Below are positions 1 to 8,216 of a stretch of 64,000 nucleotides of DNA, piece after piece. The stretch comes from Microbulbifer rhizosphaerae (lineage in GTDB: Bacteria; Pseudomonadota; Gammaproteobacteria; Pseudomonadales; Cellvibrionaceae), in contig NZ_JACHWZ010000017.1 in assembly GCF_014191725.1 (NCBI RefSeq), positions 62,001-126,000 on the forward strand, read 5' to 3'. Within the stretch, counting starts at the first letter, position 1; each line of letters opens with the position of its first letter. Made by a program: the position numbers and the translations under genes. The notes under the pieces were generated by a model, which worked only from the letters and a program-made list of their open reading frames with translations, searched no databases and was not told where the DNA came from.

Positions 1-466
1 TTGTGGACGCTACTTCCGGCCCTCACCGCTCTGCGGTAGGGGATCAATAATGTCCTAAGTTTTTACCAATTAACTGGATGCTCATTCAACTTTTTATTGT
101 GTTTTTCTAACCTGCTGAAAAGATGTTTCCGGCGCCAATAAAACTGAAGCAGGACGACACCAATAAATAAAAGAAGTCAGGCCCGTAGCGCCAATAGGGG
201 AGAAGCTCGATGTCCATTTTGTCTAACCGGGATATGAGAGGTAATATCTCTGAAAGCCTGCTGCCTTGGGATTCTCTCCACAAAAAATACGGAATGGCCG
301 GAGCCCATCTCAATGATCTACTTAAGTGTAATGTAAATTAGTTCACTTATGGCCGTCGAAAACCTGGCGGTGGTTGTTCGTTCTTCTCAATAGATCCCGC
401 CCGGACGCAAATGGTGCAGTCGGGCGGTTTATATCGGAACATATGCAAAAACGAGGAGGCCCTGAA
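1..466. other. Left edge, no confident gene
   Basis: About 466 bases before the first cupin gene. Base composition is lower in GC than the bulk of the window. A short minus-strand reading frame (about 107-313, 68 codons) ends near the window start, but it has no recognisable domain and no convincing ribosome binding site, so it is not called. The stretch just upstream of 467 presumably holds the promoter of the cupin gene. Confidence 0.4.
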
Positions 467-859
467 ATGGAGGATGCGATGCGATCAATCTTCGACAATT
501 TTGTTGTAATCTCTCCGGAGAAACAGGTAGTGGAGGAGAGCAATGATTCATCCCTGTATGAGCGGCTGGGAAGGGAGTACGACGGATTCAAAGGGCATGA
601 GCTGATCTCTGCTTATGAATTTGGTGAAGACTGGGCGACATGGGAAATGCACCCGAAAGGAGATGAGGTGGTCATTTTGTTGTCCGGAAAGGTGCACTTC
701 CGGTTGCAGCTGGAGTCCGGAGAGGAATTACTTACGCTGGAAAATTCCGGGGATTACATCATTGTTCCGAAGGGTGTTTGGCATACCGCAAAAGTCGACG
801 CGAAGGCCGGGATGATTTTCATCACCCCGGGAGAGGGAACTCAGCATAAGCCCGCGTAA
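467..859 (+). CDS. Small cupin-domain protein
   Basis: A 130-residue single-domain cupin. The first cupin motif is seen as MHPKGDEVVILLSG (one His, one Glu, then Gly), with the usual second His absent. The second motif is seen as GDYIIVPKGVWH. Such proteins bind a metal or act as sugar-isomerase-like or sensor folds; the substrate cannot be told. The frame is open to an ATG at 374, but the ATG at 467 follows a strong AGGAGG at about 453-458, which decides the start. It stands alone on the plus strand; the next gene is also a cupin but is unrelated in sequence and faces it. Confidence 0.75.
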   Translation: MEDAMRSIFDNFVVISPEKQVVEESNDSSLYERLGREYDGFKGHELISAYEFGEDWATWEMHPKGDEVVILLSGKVHFRLQLESGEELLTLENSGDYIIVPKGVWHTAKVDAKAGMIFITPGEGTQHKPA

Positions 860-931
860 TATCTGATCATACGTATTTTATCGGCGTGGGGATCTGCTTA
901 TAGAAATCCCACCGCGCGGATAACTGCTCCC

Positions 932-1000
932 TCCTTGTGGGAGCGGCCCATGACCGCGATTGGTCTAGCGAAGTGAGAGCTGATCGCGCTCCTACAAGGA
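932..1000. repeat. REP-like palindrome between convergent cupin genes
   Basis: Arms 932-945 and 987-1000 (TCCTTGTGGGAGCG and its near-perfect complement, 13 of 14 matching) enclose a 41-base loop. The arm carries the GGAGCG core seen again at 24047-24097 and 49470-49528. It lies between the convergent ends of two cupin genes, typical of REP elements, and may act as a transcription block. Confidence 0.6.
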
Positions 1001-1091
1001 AATATCTGCATTCCAGTTATACTCAGGGCAAATAGTTACCCGCGTGAGCTTTCGGTACACTTAAGGTAGTAGTGCATCTCGCGAAAGTTTC

Positions 1092-1550
1092 TCAGTCCGC
1101 AAGATCCAAGATTTCCAGGCTCTGCTCTTCGCAGTAGCGCCGGTAGAGTTCCTGCAATGTCCCGGCACTGTAGCGGGCGCTCACTTCGCCATCGGCATCC
1201 AGGTAATCCACCTCGCCCATGACTACTACAAGCAGTACCAGCGGCACCTCGCCGATAGCGCGCCACCTGTCCGTATTGCCGGGGGGCTCATACACATAGT
1301 CGCCGGGCCCTATGCGTTCGCCGGTGTGCAATTCGCGCGTGCCCTGCAGGTTGAATGCGTGGACCTCGCCGGTGTGGCGGTGCCAGCCGATCTCCACGCC
1401 GGGTTCGAGGCGCAGCAGTTCCACAAAGCCCCTGTTGTCGCACAGGAAGCGCAGCGGCTTGAATGCCTTGCCCTCGCCCAGGGGAACCCAGGGGGCGTCT
1501 GTATCGGAAACCGAGCGGGTCGGTAGCCCGGCAATGGCGGTCATATTCAT
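1092..1550 (-). CDS. Cupin dioxygenase-like protein (2,4'-dihydroxyacetophenone dioxygenase family)
   Basis: A 152-residue cupin resembling the ChrR-type / 2,4'-dihydroxyacetophenone dioxygenase family, non-heme iron enzymes that cleave a C-C bond in aromatic ketones. The metal-binding motif is intact: GWHRHTGEVHAFNLQG supplies the His-x-His and Glu ligands, and a further His (VHAF) follows; the second cupin block is GPGDYVYEPPG. The start at 1550 follows a GAGG about 9 bases upstream. It is followed downstream on the opposite strand by a REP palindrome. No other aromatic-degradation gene is nearby, so the substrate is unknown. Confidence 0.7.
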   Translation of the reverse strand: MNMTAIAGLPTRSVSDTDAPWVPLGEGKAFKPLRFLCDNRGFVELLRLEPGVEIGWHRHTGEVHAFNLQGTRELHTGERIGPGDYVYEPPGNTDRWRAIGEVPLVLLVVVMGEVDYLDADGEVSARYSAGTLQELYRRYCEEQSLEILDLAD

Positions 1551-1568
1551 CAGTAGTTTCCTCAGTAA

Positions 1569-2474
1569 TCAAGGTTGTAATTGTTGAAGCAGGTTTTCAT
1601 CGATACGCTGCCAGTGCCGGGGCGCGGCGCCATGGCGCAGCACTACCAAGTGGGGGAAATTCCGCACTGCGAAGTGCCGGGCAAATATCCCGGCCCTGTC
1701 AAAAACCAGGGAGTGATCGATACGGTATTGTTGCCGGTAGCGCTGCAGGCTTTCCGTATCGCTGCTGTAGCGGGTAGCGAAACCGATCAGCCTGACACCG
1801 GGTATCTGCCCGAGCCGATTGATGCCCTGGCGGAACTCCGCGCAGGCCTTGGCTCGCTCCGCATCGGTATCCGTAAGGTAGGATTCGCACCAGGTGGCAA
1901 AATGGTAGGCGACCAGTATCTCTCCCGGCCCGGCGACCAGCTGCAGTGTGTTGCCGTCCAGATCGGTCAGTACCGGCGGCGGCTCGGGCGCGGCGCTCTG
2001 CTCCGCAGTTGGAAGTTTTTCCAGTGCCTGCTTTAGCCGTTCATCGTGACGATAGCCGCTGAAGACAATTTCCCCTTCGGCATTGAGCAGCAGATACATG
2101 GGCGTGCCCATCACGTTGAATCGACTCCACAGTTCGCCCGTTTCATCGTAGGCCACTGGCATAGTCAATTCGTGTTCGCGCACCGCGGCGCTTACCTGCT
2201 CCGGCGAATCGTTGACGGCGACATTGACCGCGAGAAACTGCACCCGCTTGCCATACTGCTTATAGAGCTTCCGGTAGTCCGGCATCTGCTTAAGGCAGGC
2301 GCGGCACCAGGTGGCCCAGAACTTCAACAGTAGCGGCTTGCCCTTCGCACCCCTGTGCAGCGAAAACTCGCCGCCGTCGATCAGCTTTACGGAAAAGTCA
2401 GCCACCGGCTCGGCGATGCTTGAGCCCGGCAGCAGGAATAGCCAGAATAGCGCCGGCGTTACAAATTTTTTCAT
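1569..2474 (-). CDS. Periplasmic double thioredoxin (TlpA-like)
   Basis: A 301-residue exported protein. It begins with a signal peptide (basic MKK, hydrophobic core, AEP cleavage region near residue 22). The first domain (about 23-150) is TlpA/ResA-like with an intact redox motif FWATWCRACLKQMP. The second domain (about 165-301) looks thioredoxin-fold too, with YHFATWCESYL where the second active Cys is lost. TlpA proteins reduce disulfides in cytochrome c maturation or repair. A strong GAGGAGG precedes the start at 2474. It is divergent from the MocR gene (88 bp apart) and 18 bp upstream of the cupin gene on the same strand, with which it could be co-transcribed. Confidence 0.8.
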   Translation of the reverse strand: MKKFVTPALFWLFLLPGSSIAEPVADFSVKLIDGGEFSLHRGAKGKPLLLKFWATWCRACLKQMPDYRKLYKQYGKRVQFLAVNVAVNDSPEQVSAAVREHELTMPVAYDETGELWSRFNVMGTPMYLLLNAEGEIVFSGYRHDERLKQALEKLPTAEQSAAPEPPPVLTDLDGNTLQLVAGPGEILVAYHFATWCESYLTDTDAERAKACAEFRQGINRLGQIPGVRLIGFATRYSSDTESLQRYRQQYRIDHSLVFDRAGIFARHFAVRNFPHLVVLRHGAAPRHWQRIDENLLQQLQP

Positions 2475-2562
2475 CGGGTCCTCCTCGTCTCGACCGGGTC
2501 CAGCTTAGAGGGGGGCCCGGGACGGCGGTAGATCCATTACCGCCGGTCCACCGGGTCCATTC

Positions 2563-3984
2563 ATGAAACCGTCCACGGGTATTCCTTTCAGTTCCATCGT
2601 CTTCGACAGCAAAGACGATACGCCCCGCTACCGGCAGTTGTACGCCTATATCCGCGATATGATCCTGAACGGCAGTCTGACCGCCGGTGTGCACCTGCCA
2701 TCGTCGCGGGAACTGGCGGCGGAAATTGGTGTGTCCCGCAATACGGTTATCGCCGCCTATGAATTGCTGGTGGACGAGCAGTTCGCCGAGTCCGCGGTGG
2801 GGCGCGGTACCGTGGTTCGCCCCGTACCGCTATTGGGGCGTTCGGGCAGTCCCTGCGAACCCACAACCCCCCGCGACATGTGTTCCGCCCCCTTGCGTAT
2901 GGGTTTCGCCCTGCCCGACACGGATCACTTTCCTTCGCCTACCTGGCAGAAAGTGCTGCGGGCTGTGGTAAAAAGGGCTGAGCCGGCTGTGGCCAGGCCG
3001 CCGGTTGAAGGTATTGTGCGGTTGCGCAGGCTTGTGAGCGCTTACCTGGGTGCATACCGGGGGGTGCGCTGCCGGGAGGAGCAGGTATTGATTACCGGCG
3101 GCGGACAGCAGGCGCTCTATTTGGCCGCCAGGGTATTGCGGGAGATCAGCGGGCAGATCTATATCGAGGACCCCGGCTACGTGGGCGCCCGGCAGGCGTT
3201 TGAGGCCTGCGGCTTTGAACTGCGGCCCCTGCCGGTGGATGACGACGGAATACAGCCTGGAGAAATACTGCATTCCCCCGCCGGAGGACCAAAGGCAGTC
3301 TACTTGACGCCGTCCCACCAGTTTCCCCTCGGCTCCGTCCTGAGCCTGGAACGCCGGCTACAGATTCTGAATTGGGCAGGCGAATGCGGGGGCTGGATTA
3401 TCGAGGACGACTACGACGCGGAGTACCGCTATGACGGAGAGCCGCTTACCGCATTGGCGGGACTGGACGATAGCGAAAGGGTGATTTACGTGGGCACCTT
3501 TTCCAAGGTGCTGTCCCCGGAATTGCGCCTGGGCTATCTGGTGGTGCCCGAAGCGCTGCTGGAGAGGTTCCGCTCAGTCAAGGGATTCTGCGATGGGGCC
3601 AGCCCGGTACTGACGCAGAACGCCGTTGCGGATTTTATCCAGGATGGATATTTCCAGGCTCATTTACGTCAAATGCGGACGCTGTACCGCGGCAAACGCG
3701 ACCTGTTTTTGCAAACCCTGCGCGAGTGCCAGGTGCCGGTAACCGTACAGACGCGTCCGCACGGTATGCACATTACACTGAAGCTGGATGGACAAAAGCG
3801 CGACCTCGATATTGCGCGGCAAATGATGGCTCGCGGGTTTGAGGTACCGGCCCTGAGCAAGCACTACCTGAGGACGGAGCAAGTGCTTCAGGGACTGCTG
3901 GTGGGATTTACCAATGCGCGAGAAGAAGATTGCAGGGATTTTGCGGAGAATCTTCTGGAGATCATGGAGTGTACGGAAAGTTAA
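2563..3984 (+). CDS. MocR/PdxR-type GntR regulator with aminotransferase domain
   Basis: A 473-residue transcription regulator. Residues about 20-90 form a GntR winged helix (YRQLYAYIRDMIL ... PSSRELAAEIGVSRNT). Residues about 110-470 form a class I aminotransferase fold that binds PLP; the Schiff-base lysine is in GTFSKVLSPELRLGY, and IIEDDYDAEYRY is the usual MocR signature. Such proteins use PLP or an amino acid as effector, often controlling PLP, GABA or taurine genes. It is divergent from the TlpA gene, its most likely target; no PLP-synthesis gene is next to it. The start lacks an obvious ribosome binding site. Confidence 0.88.
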   Translation: MKPSTGIPFSSIVFDSKDDTPRYRQLYAYIRDMILNGSLTAGVHLPSSRELAAEIGVSRNTVIAAYELLVDEQFAESAVGRGTVVRPVPLLGRSGSPCEPTTPRDMCSAPLRMGFALPDTDHFPSPTWQKVLRAVVKRAEPAVARPPVEGIVRLRRLVSAYLGAYRGVRCREEQVLITGGGQQALYLAARVLREISGQIYIEDPGYVGARQAFEACGFELRPLPVDDDGIQPGEILHSPAGGPKAVYLTPSHQFPLGSVLSLERRLQILNWAGECGGWIIEDDYDAEYRYDGEPLTALAGLDDSERVIYVGTFSKVLSPELRLGYLVVPEALLERFRSVKGFCDGASPVLTQNAVADFIQDGYFQAHLRQMRTLYRGKRDLFLQTLRECQVPVTVQTRPHGMHITLKLDGQKRDLDIARQMMARGFEVPALSKHYLRTEQVLQGLLVGFTNAREEDCRDFAENLLEIMECTES

Positions 3985-4019
3985 TAGCGCAGGGAGAACA
4001 AACATGATGGCAGGCGCCG

Positions 4020-4093
4020 GCTGACTTTTGTACTCGTTCACGGCGCCTGGCACGGGGGCTGGTGTTGGTCCAACACCACACCGTGGAGTACCT
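4020..4093 (+). pseudogene. Remnant of an alpha/beta-hydrolase N-terminus
   Basis: The frame starting at 4024 reads TFVLVHGAWHGGWCWS, the typical first strand and oxyanion region (HGAWHGGWCW) of alpha/beta-fold hydrolases. It stops being hydrolase-like exactly where the 455-bp structured element begins at 4094. The upstream ATGs at 4004/4007 (after AGGGAG) are out of frame with it and hit a stop, so the start is also broken. The rest of the hydrolase is not found on the other side of the element. Confidence 0.65.
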
Positions 4094-4548
4094 TAGTGTC
4101 CTGTCTGGTATTAAATAGTGATATCAGCGGGCCGCTAAGCGGCCAGGTGCTAGGCGCACTTGCGCCGACGTAGTCATCTACGTCAAGCAAGCGCAACGCC
4201 GCAGATGGCTGCTTAGCGGCCCGCCCGAAGGGAGCCCCCCAGATTGCCCACAGCGGCGTTGCAGCTCTTGAAAAGGGAATGACCATTCCCTGCGAGCTGC
4301 GCCTAACTGTGAACAATCTGGGGGGCTCTGATATGAATGGCACTAAGTTAAGCCATAAGTTCGATGCGAAGGGCCTGATGCCGGGGGTTCTTTGCGGGAC
4401 TGTCTGCGAGAGGGACCTCGCAGACAAGCCTACAGGGACGTATTCACGGCGTGTCCCGCAAAGAACCCACGGCAGCAGGCCCGCCCCTAAGCCTTAACTT
4501 AGTGCCATTCGGCTCTGATATCACTATTTAATACCAGACAGGACACTA
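4094..4548. mobile_element. 455-bp structured non-coding element with 34-bp perfect terminal inverted repeats (MITE-like)
   Basis: Positions 4094-4127 and 4515-4548 are perfect 34-bp inverted repeats (outer bases TAGTGTCCTG). Between them lie three successive palindromes: 4127-4140 with 4211-4224 (14 bp), 4232-4246 with 4314-4328 (15 bp), and 4335-4352 with 4493-4510 (18 bp). The last encloses 4387-4400 with 4453-4466 and 4402-4410 with 4417-4425. No transposase is encoded. TA at both outer ends would fit a TA target duplication as in IS630/Tc1-type transposition. It separates a hydrolase remnant from a panB remnant. Confidence 0.75.
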
Positions 4549-4975
4549 GTTCAGCGGGGTATTCCGGCAATGCCCCATATCGGCCTGAGGCCGCAGCACG
4601 CCAACGCCATGGGCGGTTTCAAGGCCCAGAGGCGGGATGAGGTGGCCGTGGATCTGCTGGTACGGGAGGCCCGGCCCACGAACAGGGCGGGGGCCTTCTG
4701 CCTGTTGGTCGAGGGGGGTCTTTGATAGTGCCGCCCGGCGGATAACCGAGGCCGTTTCCATCCCCACCATCGGAATCGGAGCCTCTGCGGCCTGCGACGG
4801 CCAAGTACTGGTCACCGAGGATGTACTCGGGCTCTTCTCCGACTACACGCCGAAGTTCGCGAAGAAATACGTCGATCTCAGTGTGCAGGTTCGGGAGGTA
4901 TTTGCCGAGTTTGAGCGGGAGGCCCGGACTGGGGCCTTCCCGGCTGCGGAGCACTGTTTCGGGATAAAGAAGTAG
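4549..4975 (+). pseudogene. panB: panB remnant (ketopantoate hydroxymethyltransferase C-terminal part, frameshifted)
   Basis: The frame from 4558 reads GIPAMPHIGLRPQHAN and continues to AGAFCLLVEG. After a run of six G at about 4713-4718 the match moves to another frame, reading GVFDSAARRITEAVSIPTIG and then CDGQVLVTEDVLGLF through to GAFPAAEHCF. These are the conserved C-terminal PanB blocks of pantothenate synthesis (IPTIGIGA, CDGQVLV). One extra G in the run accounts for the shift. The N-terminal half, with the Mg and substrate sites, is missing at the junction with the structured element. This copy cannot be functional; an intact panB presumably lies elsewhere. Confidence 0.8.
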
Positions 4976-5039
4976 CCTGGGGACCGGTGGGATGGTGTAA
5001 AATCCCTATTCTTTGTAAGTGATTTGTCAGGATTCCCCC

Positions 5040-5381
5040 ATGAGCGATATGCCCAACTGCCCCAGCTGCGGTTCCGAATATACCTACGATGACGGCGTAA
5101 ATTACGTCTGTCCCGAATGCGCCCACGAGTGGTCCAAGGACGCCGCGCCGGAGGAAGCCGAGAGCGGCAAGGTGTTCAAGGATGCGCACGGCAATGTGCT
5201 GCAGGATGGCGACACCGTCACCGTGATCAAGGACCTGAAAGTGAAAGGTTCGTCATCGGTGGTCAAGGTGGGCACCAAGGTCAAGAACATCCGCCTGGTG
5301 GAGGGCGACCATGACATCGACTGCAAGATCGATGGTATCGGCCCCATGAAGCTGAAGTCGGAGTTTGTGAAGAAGGCTTGA
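5040..5381 (+). CDS. yjdM: YjdM/PhnA-type zinc-ribbon protein
   Basis: A 113-residue protein matching the PhnA/YjdM family along its length. The N-terminus is a zinc ribbon (CPSCGSEY ... CPECAHEW, four Cys); the C-terminal PhnA domain has the conserved [19 protein letters not shown] block. Despite the historical name (alkylphosphonate uptake) its biochemical role is unsettled. The frame is open to 5019, but the ATG at 5040 gives the family N-terminus ([11 protein letters not shown]). It is a single gene followed by a hairpin at 5418-5438. Confidence 0.88.
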   Translation: MSDMPNCPSCGSEYTYDDGVNYVCPECAHEWSKDAAPEEAESGKVFKDAHGNVLQDGDTVTVIKDLKVKGSSSVVKVGTKVKNIRLVEGDHDIDCKIDGIGPMKLKSEFVKKA

Positions 5382-5417
5382 TAGGCGCAACTGGCGATAG
5401 CCCCGCTGTCAAACAAA

Positions 5418-5438
5418 AGCCCCGGTCGATCCGGGGCT
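5418..5438. terminator. Bidirectional terminator hairpin
   Basis: AGCCCCGG (5418-5425), a five-base loop, then CCGGGGCT (5431-5438). On the minus strand it is followed by TTTTGTTT, so it can end the NIPSNAP gene; on the plus strand the T tract is weaker (CTTGTG) after yjdM. The two genes converge here. Confidence 0.8.
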
Positions 5439-5466
5439 CTTGTGTATCGAGTCAAAACTGCTTAAC

Positions 5467-5928
5467 TTAGTGTTTCAGTACCTTACTGGGAGAGTAGCTG
5501 GTAAGGGTCAGCTTTCGGTCTTCGATAGCGTTCACAAAGCGGCCGTGGGCCTTGCCGGTTTTTTTCTTGATATCTTTCCACTCCTGGTCTGTCATAAATT
5601 TTTCCCACTGCGCTTTCATGGTTTCCTCGTCCGGCCATTCGAGAAGATAGGCGAACTCGGTTTTTTGGTCGTATTCGGTCTCCCATATGGAGACAATATT
5701 GAAATCGTATTTGTCCATGATCCGCATCGCGTGTTTGTGAAAGCGGTCGTGGAAGACGTCCTTGTTCTCCCTGGGTATTTCGTAGATACGCAGTTGGTGA
5801 ACTACCGGGGGCTTTTTAATAAGGGGAGCCGCCCCGTTGCCGGCCTTTGACTGTACTGCGCCTGCGAGGCAAAGAATACACAGGAGTAATAGGGAGAGAC
5901 CTGCGTTCGCCTTATTTTTTGATTCCAT
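5467..5928 (-). CDS. Exported NIPSNAP-family protein
   Basis: A 153-residue protein with a signal peptide (MESKNK, then a leucine-rich core and a likely cleavage after VQSKA). It is followed by a NIPSNAP-like alpha-beta barrel (VHQLRIYEIPRENKDVFHDR ... AYLLEWPDEETMKAQWEKF). NIPSNAP proteins are small ferredoxin-like-fold proteins of unclear role; bacterial exported forms are common. The frame opens at 5952, but GAGGA seven bases before the ATG at 5928 supports this start. Single gene, ending at the bidirectional terminator. Confidence 0.78.
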   Translation of the reverse strand: MESKNKANAGLSLLLLCILCLAGAVQSKAGNGAAPLIKKPPVVHQLRIYEIPRENKDVFHDRFHKHAMRIMDKYDFNIVSIWETEYDQKTEFAYLLEWPDEETMKAQWEKFMTDQEWKDIKKKTGKAHGRFVNAIEDRKLTLTSYSPSKVLKH

Positions 5929-6041
5929 GGCATATTCCTCGGTGGTTGTCATGTTTTTAGCGCTGACAATATCCTACTGCAGAATGTTTTCCACCCGTTG
6001 TCGATTCATCTCCCTCTGGCAGTAACTGGCCGCATGAAATA

Positions 6042-6281
6042 TTGCTATTTCATGGCATTCCACACGAGCCGCATAGGTCGATGCGGGCGGTACCGGACGG
6101 GATGGGACTAGGATGCCTGCTGGAGGAAACGGTGCGCGAGCACCTGGACGCGGGGCGCTTGCAGCAGATACTGGAGAGCTGGTGTCCCGACTTGCCGGGT
6201 TTCTACCTCTACTATCCATCCCGCCGGCATTTGCCAGCGAAGTTGCGGGTGTTTGCCGAGTTTTTACGCGAGCGGGTTTGA
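6042..6281 (+). pseudogene. C-terminal remnant of a LysR-type regulator
   Basis: From about 6078 the frame reads AVPDGMGLGCLLEETVREHL, then WCPDLPGFYLYYPSRRHLPA and the terminal FAEFLRERV. This is the typical last 65 residues of a LysR effector-binding domain (pgF.LYYPsrr..p..lr.f..fl). The DNA-binding half and most of the effector domain are missing, and no complete LysR frame lies upstream. The frame is open from an ATG at 6042 but those first residues are not LysR-like. Confidence 0.72.
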
Positions 6282-6387
6282 GCCGGTAAGCCCAATCTGT
6301 TGAGTTGGCTCCTACAGGCCGACATCCCTTGATTGACCGTAGGCCGGTAACTCCCCACCTTGTGAGGCTGCTTATGGAAAGTCGGGC

Positions 6388-7000
6388 CTACTGGTTTCCC
6401 GCCTGCAGCGCCCGAGATCGCCCGGCAATATATTCGTCTATTTCGGCTTCCAGAATACGCAGTGGCACCGCGCCGTTGCCGAGCACCCGGTCATGAAATT
6501 CGCGCAGGTCGAAATTTTCCCCCAGCGCCTGCTCCGCCTTGGCGCGCAGGCGCAGTATGGTCAGTTCGCCCATCTTGTAGGACAGGGCCTGGCCGGGCCA
6601 GGAGATATAGCGGTTTATCTCGGTGCGCACTTCGTGTTTCGACAGGGCCGTATTCTCCTCCATCATCCCGATCGCGCGTTCCTTGCTCCAGCCCATTGAG
6701 TGCATGCCGGTGTCCACCACCAGGCGCACGGCGCGCCACATTTCGTAGGTGAGGCGGCCGAAGCGGCTGTAGGGGTCGCGGTAGAAACCGGCTTCCTCGC
6801 CCAGGTATTCGCTATATAGCCCCCAGCCCTCGCCGAAAGCGGAGATATACAGGTTGCGGCGGAATTCCGGCAGCGCTTCCAGTTCCTGGGTAAGGGCCAC
6901 CTGCAGGTGGTGGCCCGGAACGGCCTCGTGAAAGGTAAGCGCTTCCAGCACGTAGAGCGGCCGTTTGTCCAGGGCGTAGGTGTTGACCCAGTAGGCGCCA
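6388..7000 (-). pseudogene. C-terminal remnant of a DUF885 family hydrolase
   Basis: Minus-strand frame from about 7000 to the stop at 6388 encodes about 203 residues of DUF885, putative metal-dependent hydrolases of peptidase-like fold. It includes the metal motif HEAVPGHHLQ, GEGWGLYSEYLGEE and the C-terminal block. The N-terminal two thirds are missing. At its 5' side it joins an NhaC fragment in a different frame, so no in-frame fusion protein results. A promoterless fragment is unlikely to be made. Confidence 0.8.
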
Positions 7001-7502
7001 TGTAAGCGCCGGAAATAACCGCGCCCGCCACCAGCGGCAACGGCATGCCGAAGCTGTGGCCGATACCGATCATCGCGATACCCGCAGTGCCGGCGGTGCC
7101 GAAGGAAGTCCCGGTGGCCAGGGAAGTGACGGCGCAGATCAGGAAGGCCGCGGGCAGGAACAGCTGCGGGCTCATCAGCGACAGGCCATAGTAGATGATA
7201 CTGGGCACTATGCCGCCCAGTATCCAACTGCCGATCAGCGCGCCCACGGCGATCAGCACCAGCACAGCTTCCATGCCGCTGTGTATACCGTCGATCAGGC
7301 CCTGCTGCAGTACCGCATAGCTGTGACCGAGGCGCAGGCCCAGGGCGATGGCGATAAACCAGGCGGTGAACAGCGCCAGTTGGATCGGCAGCGCCAGCAG
7401 GTTTAGGAAGACGTAGATGGTGGCGATCAGCGCGACGGTGAGGGCGGCGACCTCCAGGCCACTGGGCAAGCGGGCTTGCGCCGATGATGACGGGAGCATC
7501 AT
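7001..7502 (-). pseudogene. nhaC: N-terminal remnant of an NhaC-type Na+/H+ antiporter
   Basis: From ATG 7502 (preceded by GGAGAACCCACT) the protein is a membrane protein with several hydrophobic helices and the NhaC block TSLATGTSFGTAGTAGIAMI followed by GHSFGMPLPLVAGAVISGAY. Homology ends at about 7003, where FGDK should follow; the reading frame then runs into the DUF885 remnant out of frame. About a third of the antiporter remains. The start signals look intact, so a truncated membrane peptide could still be made. Confidence 0.78.
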
Positions 7503-7749
7503 AGTGGGTTCTCCGGAGCAGCTGCTGATTATTTTTATCGTGTATTACTTTGCATGCAAAATAACTATTTGTTAAGCACAATAAGAAGAATGTTGGAAGG
7601 TGTCAACCGGTTTGGGATGGGCGGATACGAGGAAAGCGGCCCCGGGGTTCCCGGCGGGAAAAATCTTTCTGCTATGTCGATTGCGGGCCGGCCCGTCCGA
7701 CTAGGGGGTACAAACTCAAGCAAATACCGACCTCAACGGAGAAATAGAG

Positions 7750-8163
7750 ATGTCCAAAAAGATTTTTGTAAACCTGCCCGTCGCTGAACTGGGAAAATCC
7801 ATCGAGTTCTTTTCCCGGCTCGGATTCGACTTCAATGCCCAGTTTACCGACGAAACCGCAACCTGCATGGTTATCAGCGACAGTATTTTCGTCATGCTGC
7901 TCACCCGTGAGAAGTTCAGCAGCTTTACGCCGGGTATGGAGATCTGCGACACGGGCAAGAGCACTGAGGTGCTGATCTGTCTGTCCGCCGACAGCCGGGA
8001 AGAGGTCGATGCATTGATCAGTAAAGCCACCGCAGCGGGCGGCAGCGCCTTCAGAGAGCCGGAAGACCACGGTTTTATGTACGGCCGCGCTTTCCGGGAC
8101 CTGGACGGCCATATCTGGGAAGTTGTGTGGATGGACCCCGCTGCGCTGCAACAGGCCGGTTGA
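7750..8163 (+). CDS. VOC family (glyoxalase-like) protein
   Basis: A 137-residue VOC-fold protein (MSKKIFVNLPVAELGKSIEF at the N-terminus; DHGFMYGRAFRDLDGHIWEV near the C-terminus). The paired beta-alpha-beta-beta-beta modules of glyoxalase/dioxygenase/fosfomycin-resistance enzymes span the whole length. The Glu of HIWEV is the usual C-terminal metal ligand, while the N-terminal His position is Asn (FVNLPV), as in many uncharacterised members. Good ribosome binding site (CGGAGAAATAG). It stands alone after the antiporter remnant. Substrate unknown. Confidence 0.82.
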   Translation: MSKKIFVNLPVAELGKSIEFFSRLGFDFNAQFTDETATCMVISDSIFVMLLTREKFSSFTPGMEICDTGKSTEVLICLSADSREEVDALISKATAAGGSAFREPEDHGFMYGRAFRDLDGHIWEVVWMDPAALQQAG

Positions 8164-8216
8164 CCGGCGGCTCACGAAACCCTTCCTGCAGGCAGGAGTT
8201 CTGCCGGGAAAGGTCC

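Noticed and set aside
107..313. 68-codon minus-strand frame near the left edge
   Set aside because: Contains a hydrophobic end but no start signal or homology I can recognise.
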